DNA of 5,919 nt from Candidatus Woesearchaeota archaeon (GCA_012798335.1 JAAZNJ010000055.1:1-5919), one strand, 5' to 3'; positions 1 through 5,674 are shown, counted from the first letter of the stretch. A program made the numbers and translations. Notes: generated by a model from the sequence alone, not told the origin.

Positions 1-45
1 CTTTATGATGACAACAAAATGAAATTATTCAATAGTACTAAATGT

Positions 46-63
46 TAGTAACAGGTAGTAACA
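46..63. repeat. Two copies of TAGTAACA with 10-bp period
   Basis: TAGTAACA occurs at 46-53 and again at 56-63, one helical turn apart. The surrounding 105 bp before the endonuclease stop contain no gene I can support and are followed by a T-rich stretch (68-75). Two short copies may be chance or a small binding site. Confidence 0.3.
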
Positions 64-105
64 TAAATTTTTTATATAATTCCTTTATTAATTAAAGAAT
101 CATAC

Positions 106-627
106 TTATTCACTATTCTTAATTATTTCTTTTTGAATCTTCAATCCTAAAATAGAATCTTCTAAAGGGTAAGGACTTTCATTAATTATTGTTATCTCTT
201 TTTCTGTTTTTAATAATTCTTTTATTAAAAATTCTAATTTATCTTTTTCAGTTTTTTTATGTTTTCTTTCTCCCTTTTCATTATATTCTATACCTGAGAA
301 GTGTATATGTAATTCTTTTTTATCTTTAAATAAGTTTAATGTATAGTCAATTTTATCTTCTTTATACCTTGCTAAGATATGTGCAAAATCTAAGCAGAAT
401 TCACAATTTGTTTCATCAACAAGTTTTTTTATTTCTTCAATGCTTCCAAAAACATTAATTTTTCCCATTGTTTCAGGTGCTAATTTAGGTGTGTATTTAT
501 TCTTTTTAATTTCCCCTTGAATTTCTATAATCTGTTTTTTAATGTTTTCATATGCTTTTTCTTTTTCCATTTTTTCCATAATAACCAGGATGAAAGACAA
601 CTCTATAAGCATTAAGAAAACTTCCAA
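106..627 (-). CDS. Endonuclease IV-like TIM-barrel protein, C-terminal part (left copy)
   Basis: This is the continuation of the endonuclease IV-like gene in the next frame. Homology begins just after the A6 run, so the first residues of the open frame (before about 579) are out-of-frame translation and the real 3' part is roughly 106-579. In frame-corrected numbering I see LAPETMGK (139-146; E142 matches the Nfo metal-ligand Glu), CLDFAH (168-173; D170 and H173), HIHFSGIEY (197-205; H199), GERKH (209-213; H213) and INESP (238-242; E240). With H63 and H103 from the N-terminal part, nearly the full Nfo metal-ligand set is present, so the sequence was under selection as a nuclease until very recently. 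The canonical Asp of the D-x-H pair reads Arg-x-His here (R211, H213), which I recall as normal for archaeal members. If translated separately, ATG at 579 or 570 are possible starts, without a Shine-Dalgarno sequence. Confidence 0.75.
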   Translation of the reverse strand: MEVFLMLIELSFILVIMEKMEKEKAYENIKKQIIEIQGEIKKNKYTPKLAPETMGKINVFGSIEEIKKLVDETNCEFCLDFAHILARYKEDKIDYTLNLFKDKKELHIHFSGIEYNEKGERKHKKTEKDKLEFLIKELLKTEKEITIINESPYPLEDSILGLKIQKEIIKNSE

Positions 628-898
628 TTTTACAACATTCTAAAATTCTTTCTTTGCTTCTTTTTATTTTTTCTTTATCCTCAGAATTAAGATTTATCCA
701 GTAAGGAGCATGAATACTCAGTTTAATGCCCAATTCTTTTGCCTTTTTACCAATTATGATTGCTTCTCTTTCTTTTATATAAACACCATAAGTAAAATCA
801 ATTTCACATGCTTTTAATCCTAATTTACTATAGCTTTCTAGATTTGATATTGCACTTTTAACAGGTCCTAATCCTGAAGGCCCAAATGAAATTTCCAT
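548..898 (-). CDS. Endonuclease IV-like TIM-barrel protein, N-terminal part (left copy, frameshifted)
   Basis: This frame encodes 116 residues forming the N-terminal part of an AP endonuclease IV (Nfo) family barrel, whose members cut DNA at abasic sites using a metal cluster. Seen in the sequence: a start motif ISFGPSGLGP (residues 3-12), IHAPY (62-66; H63 matches the first zinc-ligand His of Nfo) and VVFHPGYYG (100-108; H103 matches the second). The frame then runs into GKNGKRKSI and stops, because of one extra base in an A6 run at 570-575. Removing one base joins it to the frame that continues to 106, giving 263 residues, near the roughly 280 usual for the family. The start is the ATG at 898. 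Unlike the right copy, no start exists further upstream in frame: a TAA lies before the shared sequence. It is either one broken or mis-sequenced gene, or a genuine half-protein. The family is clear; its activity here is not. Confidence 0.8.
   Translation of the reverse strand: MEISFGPSGLGPVKSAISNLESYSKLGLKACEIDFTYGVYIKEREAIIIGKKAKELGIKLSIHAPYWINLNSEDKEKIKRSKERILECCKIGSFLNAYRVVFHPGYYGKNGKRKSI
570..575 (-). other. Frameshift site in an A6 homopolymer of the endonuclease IV-like gene
   Basis: On the minus strand the sequence reads TATGGAAAAAATGG. In the upstream frame it gives Y-G-K-N-G and soon a stop; with five As instead of six it gives Y-G-K-M-E-K-E-K, which runs on into the conserved C-terminal part. 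One extra base is therefore enough to explain the split. Reading through would need a +1 shift, and A6 is short for transcriptional slippage, so a real indel or a homopolymer sequencing or assembly error is more likely than programmed recoding. Confidence 0.8.
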
Positions 899-936
899 CT
901 TCTTTAAAATAATATCAGGTTTAAAGAACTTTTTAT
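604..936. repeat. 333-bp direct repeat, left copy
   Basis: This segment matches 4972-5304 in the same orientation at a constant offset of 4368 without any gap; I count 14 mismatches (about 96% identity). It covers the endonuclease gene from just after the start codon used in the right copy to the codon for Tyr98 (left-copy numbering). Identity stops abruptly on both sides: beyond 936 the left copy enters the cysS promoter region, and below 604 it continues into the rest of the barrel gene. Confidence 0.95.
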
Positions 937-955
937 TACATGATTAATTTAACCA

Positions 956-968
956 ATAAATATAAAAA
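956..968. promoter_or_regulatory. AT-rich TATA-like box upstream of cysS, possibly bidirectional
   Basis: The sequence AAATATAAAA (958-967) is centred about 24 bp upstream of the cysS ATG at 987, the spacing expected for an archaeal TATA box driving a leaderless transcript; no Shine-Dalgarno sequence is visible. The opposite strand reads TTTATATTTAT, which would place a start of transcription near 935, at the edge of the direct repeat, and give the left endonuclease copy a leader of about 38 nt before its ATG at 898. The cysS assignment is the better supported of the two. Confidence 0.5.
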
Positions 969-986
969 CTTTTTAAAATTTAAAAA

Positions 987-2408
987 ATGATGATTAAATC
1001 TGAAAGGATACTTTTAAGAAATACTCTTGGAGGAAAATTAGAAGTTTTTATTCCTTTAAATCCAAACGAAGTAACAATGTACACTTGTGGGCCAACAGTT
1101 TATGCCAGGGCTCATATAGGGAATATGAGGGCTTATATTTTTGCAGATATTTTAAGAAGAACTTTAGAGTATGCTGGCTATAAGGTTAAACAAGTAATGA
1201 ATATTACAGACGTTGGTCATTTGACAAGTGATGCAGATGAAGGAGAAGACAAGTTGCAGAAGTCAGCAAAAGAACAAAGAACAACTGCTTGGGAAATTTC
1301 TAAGAAGTACACAGAATTATTTTTAAAAGATATTTCTAATTTGAATATACAAAGACCTTCAATCTTATGTAAAGCTACAGATCATATTCAAGAACAGATA
1401 GAGCTTGTTAAAATATTAGAACAAAAAGGCTTTACCTATATAACTTCTGATGGAGTATATTATGATACCTCTAAATTCCCCAAATATGGGGAATTAGCAA
1501 AATTAAACATTGATGGATTAAAAGCAGGATACCGGATTGATATGGGAGAAAAAAGGAATAAGACAGACTTTGCACTTTGGAAATTTTCAAAGCCTAATGA
1601 AAAAAGAGATATGGAATGGAATTCTCCTTGGGGCAGAGGTTTCCCTGGTTGGCATATAGAATGTTCTGCTATGTCAATGAAATATTTAGGGGAAACTTTT
1701 GATGTACATACTGGTGGAATTGATCATATACCAGTTCATCATACAAATGAAATTGCACAGAGTGAAGCAGCTACTGGAAAAAAATTTGTAAATTATTGGC
1801 TTCATTCTAATTTTTTAGTTATAAGTAAGAATGAGAAGATGAGCAAATCATTGGGAAATATTGTGGATTTAGACACGTTAATAAATGAAGGATATGATCC
1901 GTTGGCTTATCGTTATTTATGTTTAAATACTCATTATAGAAAACAATTAATTTATGGAAAATCCTTTTTAGATTCAGCTTCTAATTCATATAACCTCTTA
2001 AAGGATAAAATAAAAGAATTAGATAAATCAGCAAAACAAGTAGAAAATCTTGAGAAATTAGGAGATAAATTTAAAATATATCTGAAAAATTTTAAATCAG
2101 CAGTTTTTAATGATCTTAATACTCCTAGGGGAATTGCAGTAATGTGGGGGGTTTTAAAAGATAAAGAACTTACTTCTGAAGAAAAGTATTATTTAATTTG
2201 TGATTTTGATAAAATATTTGCATTAAACCTCTCTAAGATTCGTTATGAAAATAATATCCCTCAAGATATAAAAGAACTCGCTTTAAGAAGAGAAAAATTT
2301 AGAAAAAATAAACAATGGGTAGAAGCAGATAAATTAAGAGAAGAAATTATATCTAAAGGTTATTCTATAAAAGATACCTCTAATGGGTATGTGATTGAAA
2401 AAATTTAA
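987..2408 (+). CDS. cysS: Cysteinyl-tRNA synthetase
   Basis: The 473-residue product is a complete class I cysteinyl-tRNA synthetase, which activates cysteine with ATP and charges tRNA-Cys in the cytosol. It shows TCGPTVY (33-39), the HIGN form of the HIGH signature (43-46) and KMSKS (284-288). The zinc ligands that select cysteine fall at C34, C226, H251 and E255, with the same relative spacing as in the E. coli enzyme. WHIECSAMS (222-230) and HTGGIDHIPVHHTNE (241-255) are typical. The C-terminus ends in the usual REEIISKGYSIKDT tail, so the gene is full length. The start at 987 fits a TATA-like box about 24 bp upstream; a second ATG follows directly at 990. The gene is convergent with the nucleotidyltransferase, the two stop codons overlapping by 4 bp. 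The sequence resembles the CysRS type common in candidate-phyla bacteria and DPANN archaea, but I cannot test its phylogeny. Confidence 0.97.
   Translation: MMIKSERILLRNTLGGKLEVFIPLNPNEVTMYTCGPTVYARAHIGNMRAYIFADILRRTLEYAGYKVKQVMNITDVGHLTSDADEGEDKLQKSAKEQRTTAWEISKKYTELFLKDISNLNIQRPSILCKATDHIQEQIELVKILEQKGFTYITSDGVYYDTSKFPKYGELAKLNIDGLKAGYRIDMGEKRNKTDFALWKFSKPNEKRDMEWNSPWGRGFPGWHIECSAMSMKYLGETFDVHTGGIDHIPVHHTNEIAQSEAATGKKFVNYWLHSNFLVISKNEKMSKSLGNIVDLDTLINEGYDPLAYRYLCLNTHYRKQLIYGKSFLDSASNSYNLLKDKIKELDKSAKQVENLEKLGDKFKIYLKNFKSAVFNDLNTPRGIAVMWGVLKDKELTSEEKYYLICDFDKIFALNLSKIRYENNIPQDIKELALRREKFRKNKQWVEADKLREEIISKGYSIKDTSNGYVIEKI
1474..1495. repeat. Perfect 8-bp inverted repeat inside cysS
   Basis: AATTCCCC (1474-1481) and GGGGAATT (1488-1495) are exact inverted repeats around a 6-nt loop, AAATAT. 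They encode residues KFPKYGEL of the synthetase. A stable mRNA hairpin is possible in this AT-rich background, but the conserved protein sequence could produce it by chance. Confidence 0.4.
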
Positions 2409-3295
2409 TTTTTTCTTATTCTTCTGGAGATAACTTTAATTTTTTTATTAAACTCTCTAAGATCTTTTTTATTCAATAAAAAATTTTTAAAGAAGTTTAT
2501 CAGTTCATTCATATTTTTTACAGAATTAATTTTTTTTAACTTTAAATTTTTATTTTTTATATTTTTACTTAACTCTGGAAAAAAAGAGGCAAATAACCCC
2601 GAAGAGTTCAGCATTCTTATAAAAAAATATTTATCTTTTGCACGTAAAATACTTTCTAAAATTCCAAAATAAGAATGTTCTCTTGCATATTCCCCTTGGA
2701 AGGAGTCTTCAGACTTCCAATTAGATATTAGTATGCTCAGCTTTTGAGTTAATTGGAATAACTCTTTATTATTACTAATGTCTAGATTAAATCTAGCGCA
2801 GAGTTTTGAAAATCTAGATGCAAGTATTAATGGATTTTCCTCTTCGGGTAAAATGATTAGCTTTAATTCTCTTTTTTTTATAGATTTAATAGATTCATAA
2901 GGGTCATAAAGTTTACCAGAAGGGAATTCCCAAAATATTGATTCCCAATTAAAATGCCCTAAATAATTCAGATTTTTTAAAATTGCAATATCTAAGGTAA
3001 TATCTTTTTTTTCTGCTATGATCTGGAATACTTTTTTAAATTTAAGAAAATAGGGTCTAGCTTTGATTATTCTAAATTTATGTTTTGATAATATCCTTTT
3101 AATCTGAAGAAATTTTTTTTCTCCTCCAATAATTGCTAAATCATAATCATTACATTTAAAATCAATCCCTAAATTTTTTGCAACATTTAAATAAGTAACG
3201 CTCCCTCCTAAGAAAAATTTCTTTATACCGCTCTCTTTGGAGATTTTTTTTAAAAGGGTTATATTTACTTTAAAATTTTCTTCTTTCATATTCAT
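2405..3295 (-). CDS. Class II CCA-adding/poly(A)-polymerase-like nucleotidyltransferase
   Basis: The 296-residue protein belongs to the polymerase-beta nucleotidyltransferase superfamily, closest in layout to class II tRNA nucleotidyltransferases and poly(A) polymerases. Seen: LGGS (29-32) as the GG signature; NDYDLAI (49-55), with D50 and D52 as the metal-binding Asp pair; LDIAIL (101-106), with D102 as a third Asp; GKLYDPYESI (127-136); NPLILASRFSKLCARFNLDI (154-173), resembling the class II DPLR.LRA.RFAA segment; EYARE (202-206) and MLNSSGLFASFFPEL (228-242), resembling the helical segment after the head domain. It is shorter than typical class II CCA enzymes (about 400) and the motifs are degenerate, so CCA addition is doubtful. 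Archaea normally use an unrelated-looking class I CCA enzyme. It overlaps the decarboxylase by 26 bp, implying co-transcription and coupled translation. ATG at 3295 is used here; ATG at 3289 is an alternative. The substrate is unknown. Confidence 0.75.
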   Translation of the reverse strand: MNMKEENFKVNITLLKKISKESGIKKFFLGGSVTYLNVAKNLGIDFKCNDYDLAIIGGEKKFLQIKRILSKHKFRIIKARPYFLKFKKVFQIIAEKKDITLDIAILKNLNYLGHFNWESIFWEFPSGKLYDPYESIKSIKKRELKLIILPEEENPLILASRFSKLCARFNLDISNNKELFQLTQKLSILISNWKSEDSFQGEYAREHSYFGILESILRAKDKYFFIRMLNSSGLFASFFPELSKNIKNKNLKLKKINSVKNMNELINFFKNFLLNKKDLREFNKKIKVISRRIRKN

Positions 3296-4919
3296 ACTGT
3301 TTAAATTTTCTTTTCAATTTTAAAATCTCACTACGAATAACTTTTTTATTAGTATGAGGGGAAACTATACAATATTTTAATCCTGAAAGAGAATTTCCAT
3401 TTTTGGTTTTATAAAAAGAATTTGAAAAAGAACATCCTAATGGCTCATGTTGATTACACCACTCATAAAATGATTTAAGTGTTTTATTTAATTTATTTAA
3501 GAGGTCTTCATCAGATTCTAGAATTTTTTTTAAATTATTAAATGTTCTCTTTTTATTCCCAAAAATATCTTTTTTGGCTAATACAATCATAGTGTTAAAA
3601 CCCAGTGCATTATCATTTGCGGAAATAAAAGGAGTATTTTTTGAGACATTATTTCTTAAATAAATTGTTGATTCCATTTGTTTTGCAAGTAAACTTCTAA
3701 AACCATTTTTTCCAATTGTTAAAAGTGAACCTAATGTTGCTAACGCCGGTGCAGCGGATCTAGAAGTTTCTAAAGTTATATCGGAAGGATCATCACTCGC
3801 CCAATATCCCCCAAGATGATGGGTATTGCATATACCTCTAAATTTTTTAGAAAGTAAAATTAGGTCTTTTGCATTATTAGATATAAACATCCCTGCAGGA
3901 GTAGGTGCTCCTCCGATTCCTTTATGAAAATCAACTCCCCAAGAATCTGCAAGTCTAATTTGAGACACTCTTCTCATTTGTTTAATTATCAAGGATAATA
4001 CCTCTTTTTTAATTTTTAATCTGTTTTTTTGGAAATCATAATCTTTAAACATTAACCAGACCCACCCGATAACAGAATCAACATGGATATGAGGGGTATA
4101 CCCAAGATGGTATTTTTTTATTAATTTTTTTCTTAGTTTTATAAAACCCTTTATATCATCAACTGCAAAATTATAAAAGGGTCCCCCATTTAATATAAAA
4201 CCTGCAATAATATTTCCTTGCTGAATTTTTTTTTCAAATTTCTTTTCTGCATCTTTAATTATTGATCTACCTTCTTTATCAGATTTTATCACAATCAATC
4301 TATCTGTCCCTATCCCTAACCAATCTGCAACAGTTCTGTGAGAGAAATGAGAATCTTCTGTGATTAGCATACAAACCTTTTTTGGAATTCCTGTTTTACC
4401 AATCTTTGGGAATACTTTGTTTAATGCAATTTTCATTGCATATAAATTGGATGCAGTCCCCCCAAAAGAAAATATCCCTCTTACCTTACTTGTGTTTTTT
4501 CCAATTAAATTGGCCATCATGTTAGAAATTACCTTTTCAGCTAAAAGACAATCTCCAGAGAAATCGCTGTTTATATTATGAACATTATATTCCTGTGCTA
4601 ATCCGGCCAAAGCAACAGAGGTTACATTTGTTGGAGAGCAAATATTATACTGATTTTTACGGTTTCTCCAATTAGGAACATTATTAAAAAAAAATTTAAC
4701 TATATCTTTTATTACTTTTTTAGAATTCATCCCCTCTTCAGGGATTTCCTTTAATTCTTTAAATAATAAATCTTTTTTATTAGTTACTTGTTTTTTGATA
4801 CAAATCTTAAAATTTCTGTTATCCGATATTTTTTTTAATTCTCTTAGACCAAATTTGAAAAGATTTGCAGATTTAATATTTCCAATATCTTCTGGAAATA
4901 AACCACTAAATTTTTTCAT
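3270..4919 (-). CDS. PLP-dependent group II amino acid decarboxylase
   Basis: The 549-residue protein has the landmarks of group II (glutamate/aromatic amino acid) decarboxylases, which remove the carboxyl group from an amino acid to make an amine. In order: an N-terminal extension of about 90 residues; SPTNVTS (95-101); FSFGGTASNLYAM (150-162), phosphate-binding; EDSHFSHRTVADWLGIG (188-204), where H191 matches the His stacking on PLP in glutamate decarboxylase; HVDS (279-282), D281 pairing with the pyridine nitrogen; DSWGVDFHKG (325-334), K333 being the Schiff-base lysine; and LETSRSAAPALATLGSL (383-399). The catalytic set is intact. It is far longer than archaeal MfnA (about 380) and looks like bacterial long-form members, so transfer is plausible. 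The substrate cannot be read from the sequence. The ATG at 4919 lies 35 bp after the truncated endonuclease fragment on the same strand, so transcription may come through that fragment. It likely forms an operon with the overlapping nucleotidyltransferase. Confidence 0.9.
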   Translation of the reverse strand: MKKFSGLFPEDIGNIKSANLFKFGLRELKKISDNRNFKICIKKQVTNKKDLLFKELKEIPEEGMNSKKVIKDIVKFFFNNVPNWRNRKNQYNICSPTNVTSVALAGLAQEYNVHNINSDFSGDCLLAEKVISNMMANLIGKNTSKVRGIFSFGGTASNLYAMKIALNKVFPKIGKTGIPKKVCMLITEDSHFSHRTVADWLGIGTDRLIVIKSDKEGRSIIKDAEKKFEKKIQQGNIIAGFILNGGPFYNFAVDDIKGFIKLRKKLIKKYHLGYTPHIHVDSVIGWVWLMFKDYDFQKNRLKIKKEVLSLIIKQMRRVSQIRLADSWGVDFHKGIGGAPTPAGMFISNNAKDLILLSKKFRGICNTHHLGGYWASDDPSDITLETSRSAAPALATLGSLLTIGKNGFRSLLAKQMESTIYLRNNVSKNTPFISANDNALGFNTMIVLAKKDIFGNKKRTFNNLKKILESDEDLLNKLNKTLKSFYEWCNQHEPLGCSFSNSFYKTKNGNSLSGLKYCIVSPHTNKKVIRSEILKLKRKFKQYEYERRKF

Positions 4920-4954
4920 TTATGAGATAAAATATATAATCTTTATTAAACTTT

Positions 4955-5308
4955 TTATTTTATTAAAATATTATAAGCATTAAGAAAACTTCCAATTTTA
5001 CAACATTCTAAAATTCTTTCTTTGCTTCTTTTTATCTTTTCTTTATCTTCAGAATTAAGATTTATCCAATAAGGGGCATGAATACTCAATTTAATGCCCA
5101 ATTCTTTTGCTTTTTTACCAATTATAATTGCTTCTCCTTCTTTTATATAGACACCATAGGTAAAATCAATTTCACATGCTTTTAATCCTAATTTACTATA
5201 ACTTTCTAGATTTGATATTGCACTTTTAACAGGCCCTAACCCTGAAGGCCCAAATGAAATTCCCATCTTCTTTAAAATAATATCAGGTTTAAAGAACTTT
5301 TTATCCAC
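4955..5308 (-). CDS. Truncated endonuclease IV-like protein, N-terminal fragment (right copy)
   Basis: This 117-residue frame is a second copy of the N-terminal part of the endonuclease IV-like protein. It starts at GTG (5308), adds 14 residues (MDKKFFKPDIILKK) before the Met equivalent to the left-copy start, keeps IHAPY, and diverges after LNAY into NILIK and a stop. It lacks VVFHPG and every later metal ligand, so it cannot be an active nuclease alone. The GTG start is supported by a TATA-like box centred about 27 bp upstream, suggesting that this copy retains the original promoter and 5' end of the gene. Compared with the left copy, only two residues differ (E/G and R/G). It sits 35 bp upstream of the decarboxylase and may supply its promoter. 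It could be a remnant or an expressed half-barrel. Confidence 0.7.
   Translation of the reverse strand: MDKKFFKPDIILKKMGISFGPSGLGPVKSAISNLESYSKLGLKACEIDFTYGVYIKEGEAIIIGKKAKELGIKLSIHAPYWINLNSEDKEKIKRSKERILECCKIGSFLNAYNILIK
4972..5304. repeat. 333-bp direct repeat, right copy
   Basis: This is the partner of 604-936. The 14 differences are all transitions; 11 fall in third codon positions, one is a synonymous first-position Leu change and two change an amino acid. The repeat starts inside the second codon of the GTG-started frame and ends in the Tyr codon after which the two copies encode different tails. Together the copies bracket cysS, the nucleotidyltransferase and the decarboxylase. Confidence 0.95.
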
Positions 5309-5314
5309 AAGATT

Positions 5315-5322
5315 TTTATAAT
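5315..5322 (+). promoter_or_regulatory. TATA-like box for csaA
   Basis: TTTATAAT is centred about 24 bp upstream of the csaA ATG at 5342. There is no Shine-Dalgarno-like sequence before the start, so leaderless initiation is likely. The whole divergent intergenic region is only 33 bp. Confidence 0.5.
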
Positions 5323-5330
5323 TGATGTAT

Positions 5331-5339
5331 TAAAATATA
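5331..5339 (-). promoter_or_regulatory. TATA-like box for the truncated endonuclease fragment
   Basis: On the minus strand the sequence TATATTTTA is centred about 27 bp upstream of the GTG at 5308, the right spacing for an archaeal TATA box with a leaderless transcript starting at or near that codon. It overlaps the region just in front of the csaA start, so the two divergent promoters are interleaved. Confidence 0.5.
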
Positions 5340-5341
5340 CT

Positions 5342-5674
5342 ATGCTGAATTGGGAAGATTTTGAGAAAATAGAAATGAGAACAGGAACAATAATAGAAGT
5401 TAAAGATTTTCCAAAAGCTAAAAATCCTGCTTACCAATTAAAAATAGATTTTGGTAAGGAAATAGGAATAAAAAGTTCAAGTGCCCAAATTACTAAGTTA
5501 TATAAGAAAGAAGATTTAATCGGAAAACAAATAATCGCTGTTGTAAATTTTCCTAAAAAACAAATTGCAGATTTTATTTCAGAATGCCTTGTTCTAGGGG
5601 TTATCTTGGAAGATAAGGGGGTTGTATTATTAACTACAGATAAAAAAACAGAAAATGGAAAAAGAATTGCTTAA
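5342..5674 (+). CDS. csaA: CsaA-like tRNA-binding-domain protein
   Basis: The 110-residue protein matches CsaA over its whole length, a small dimeric OB-fold protein of the EMAP-II/Trbp111 type that binds tRNA; the Bacillus member was also described as a secretion-related chaperone. Seen: EDFEKIEMRTGTIIEV (5-20), KNPAYQLKIDFG (27-38), IGIKSSSAQIT (41-51), VVNFP (67-71), SECLVLG (80-86) and a C-terminal ENGKRI (104-109). These are the core conserved segments of the family and nothing is missing. The start at 5342 fits both the usual length and the upstream TATA-like box. It is divergent from the endonuclease fragment and convergent with the partial primase-like gene, with 40 bp to that stop. 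A role in tRNA handling would fit with the tRNA synthetase nearby, but the two are not in one operon. Confidence 0.92.
   Translation: MLNWEDFEKIEMRTGTIIEVKDFPKAKNPAYQLKIDFGKEIGIKSSSAQITKLYKKEDLIGKQIIAVVNFPKKQIADFISECLVLGVILEDKGVVLLTTDKKTENGKRIA

Noticed and set aside
1..48. Possible C-terminal end of a plus-strand gene (15 codons, ending in TAG at 46)
   Set aside because: Too short to tell from a chance open frame; no motif and no supporting context.
570..575. Programmed ribosomal frameshift at the A6 run
   Set aside because: The needed shift is +1, no stimulatory structure is evident, and a plain homopolymer indel explains it.
2696..2720. Imperfect hairpin (TTGGAAGGAGTCT / AGACTTCCAA) within the nucleotidyltransferase gene
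   Set aside because: The stem needs a bulge and leaves a 2-nt loop, and it lies within conserved coding sequence; probably chance.
4360..4581. Open frame of 73 codons on the plus strand
   Set aside because: It is antisense to the well-supported decarboxylase, has no recognisable motif, and reflects the AT-rich composition.
4931..4940. TATA-like sequence directly upstream of the decarboxylase
   Set aside because: Its spacing of about 16 bp to the ATG would place the transcript start inside the coding region, with no good in-frame start close after it.
4795..4983. Open frame of 62 codons on the plus strand with a hydrophobic end
   Set aside because: It lies antisense to the decarboxylase N-terminus and the fragment boundary; the hydrophobicity comes from T-rich codons.
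604..5304. Insertion sequence or transposon bounded by the direct repeats
   Set aside because: No transposase, integrase or terminal inverted repeat is visible, and the repeats are coding sequence of a host-type gene rather than element ends.
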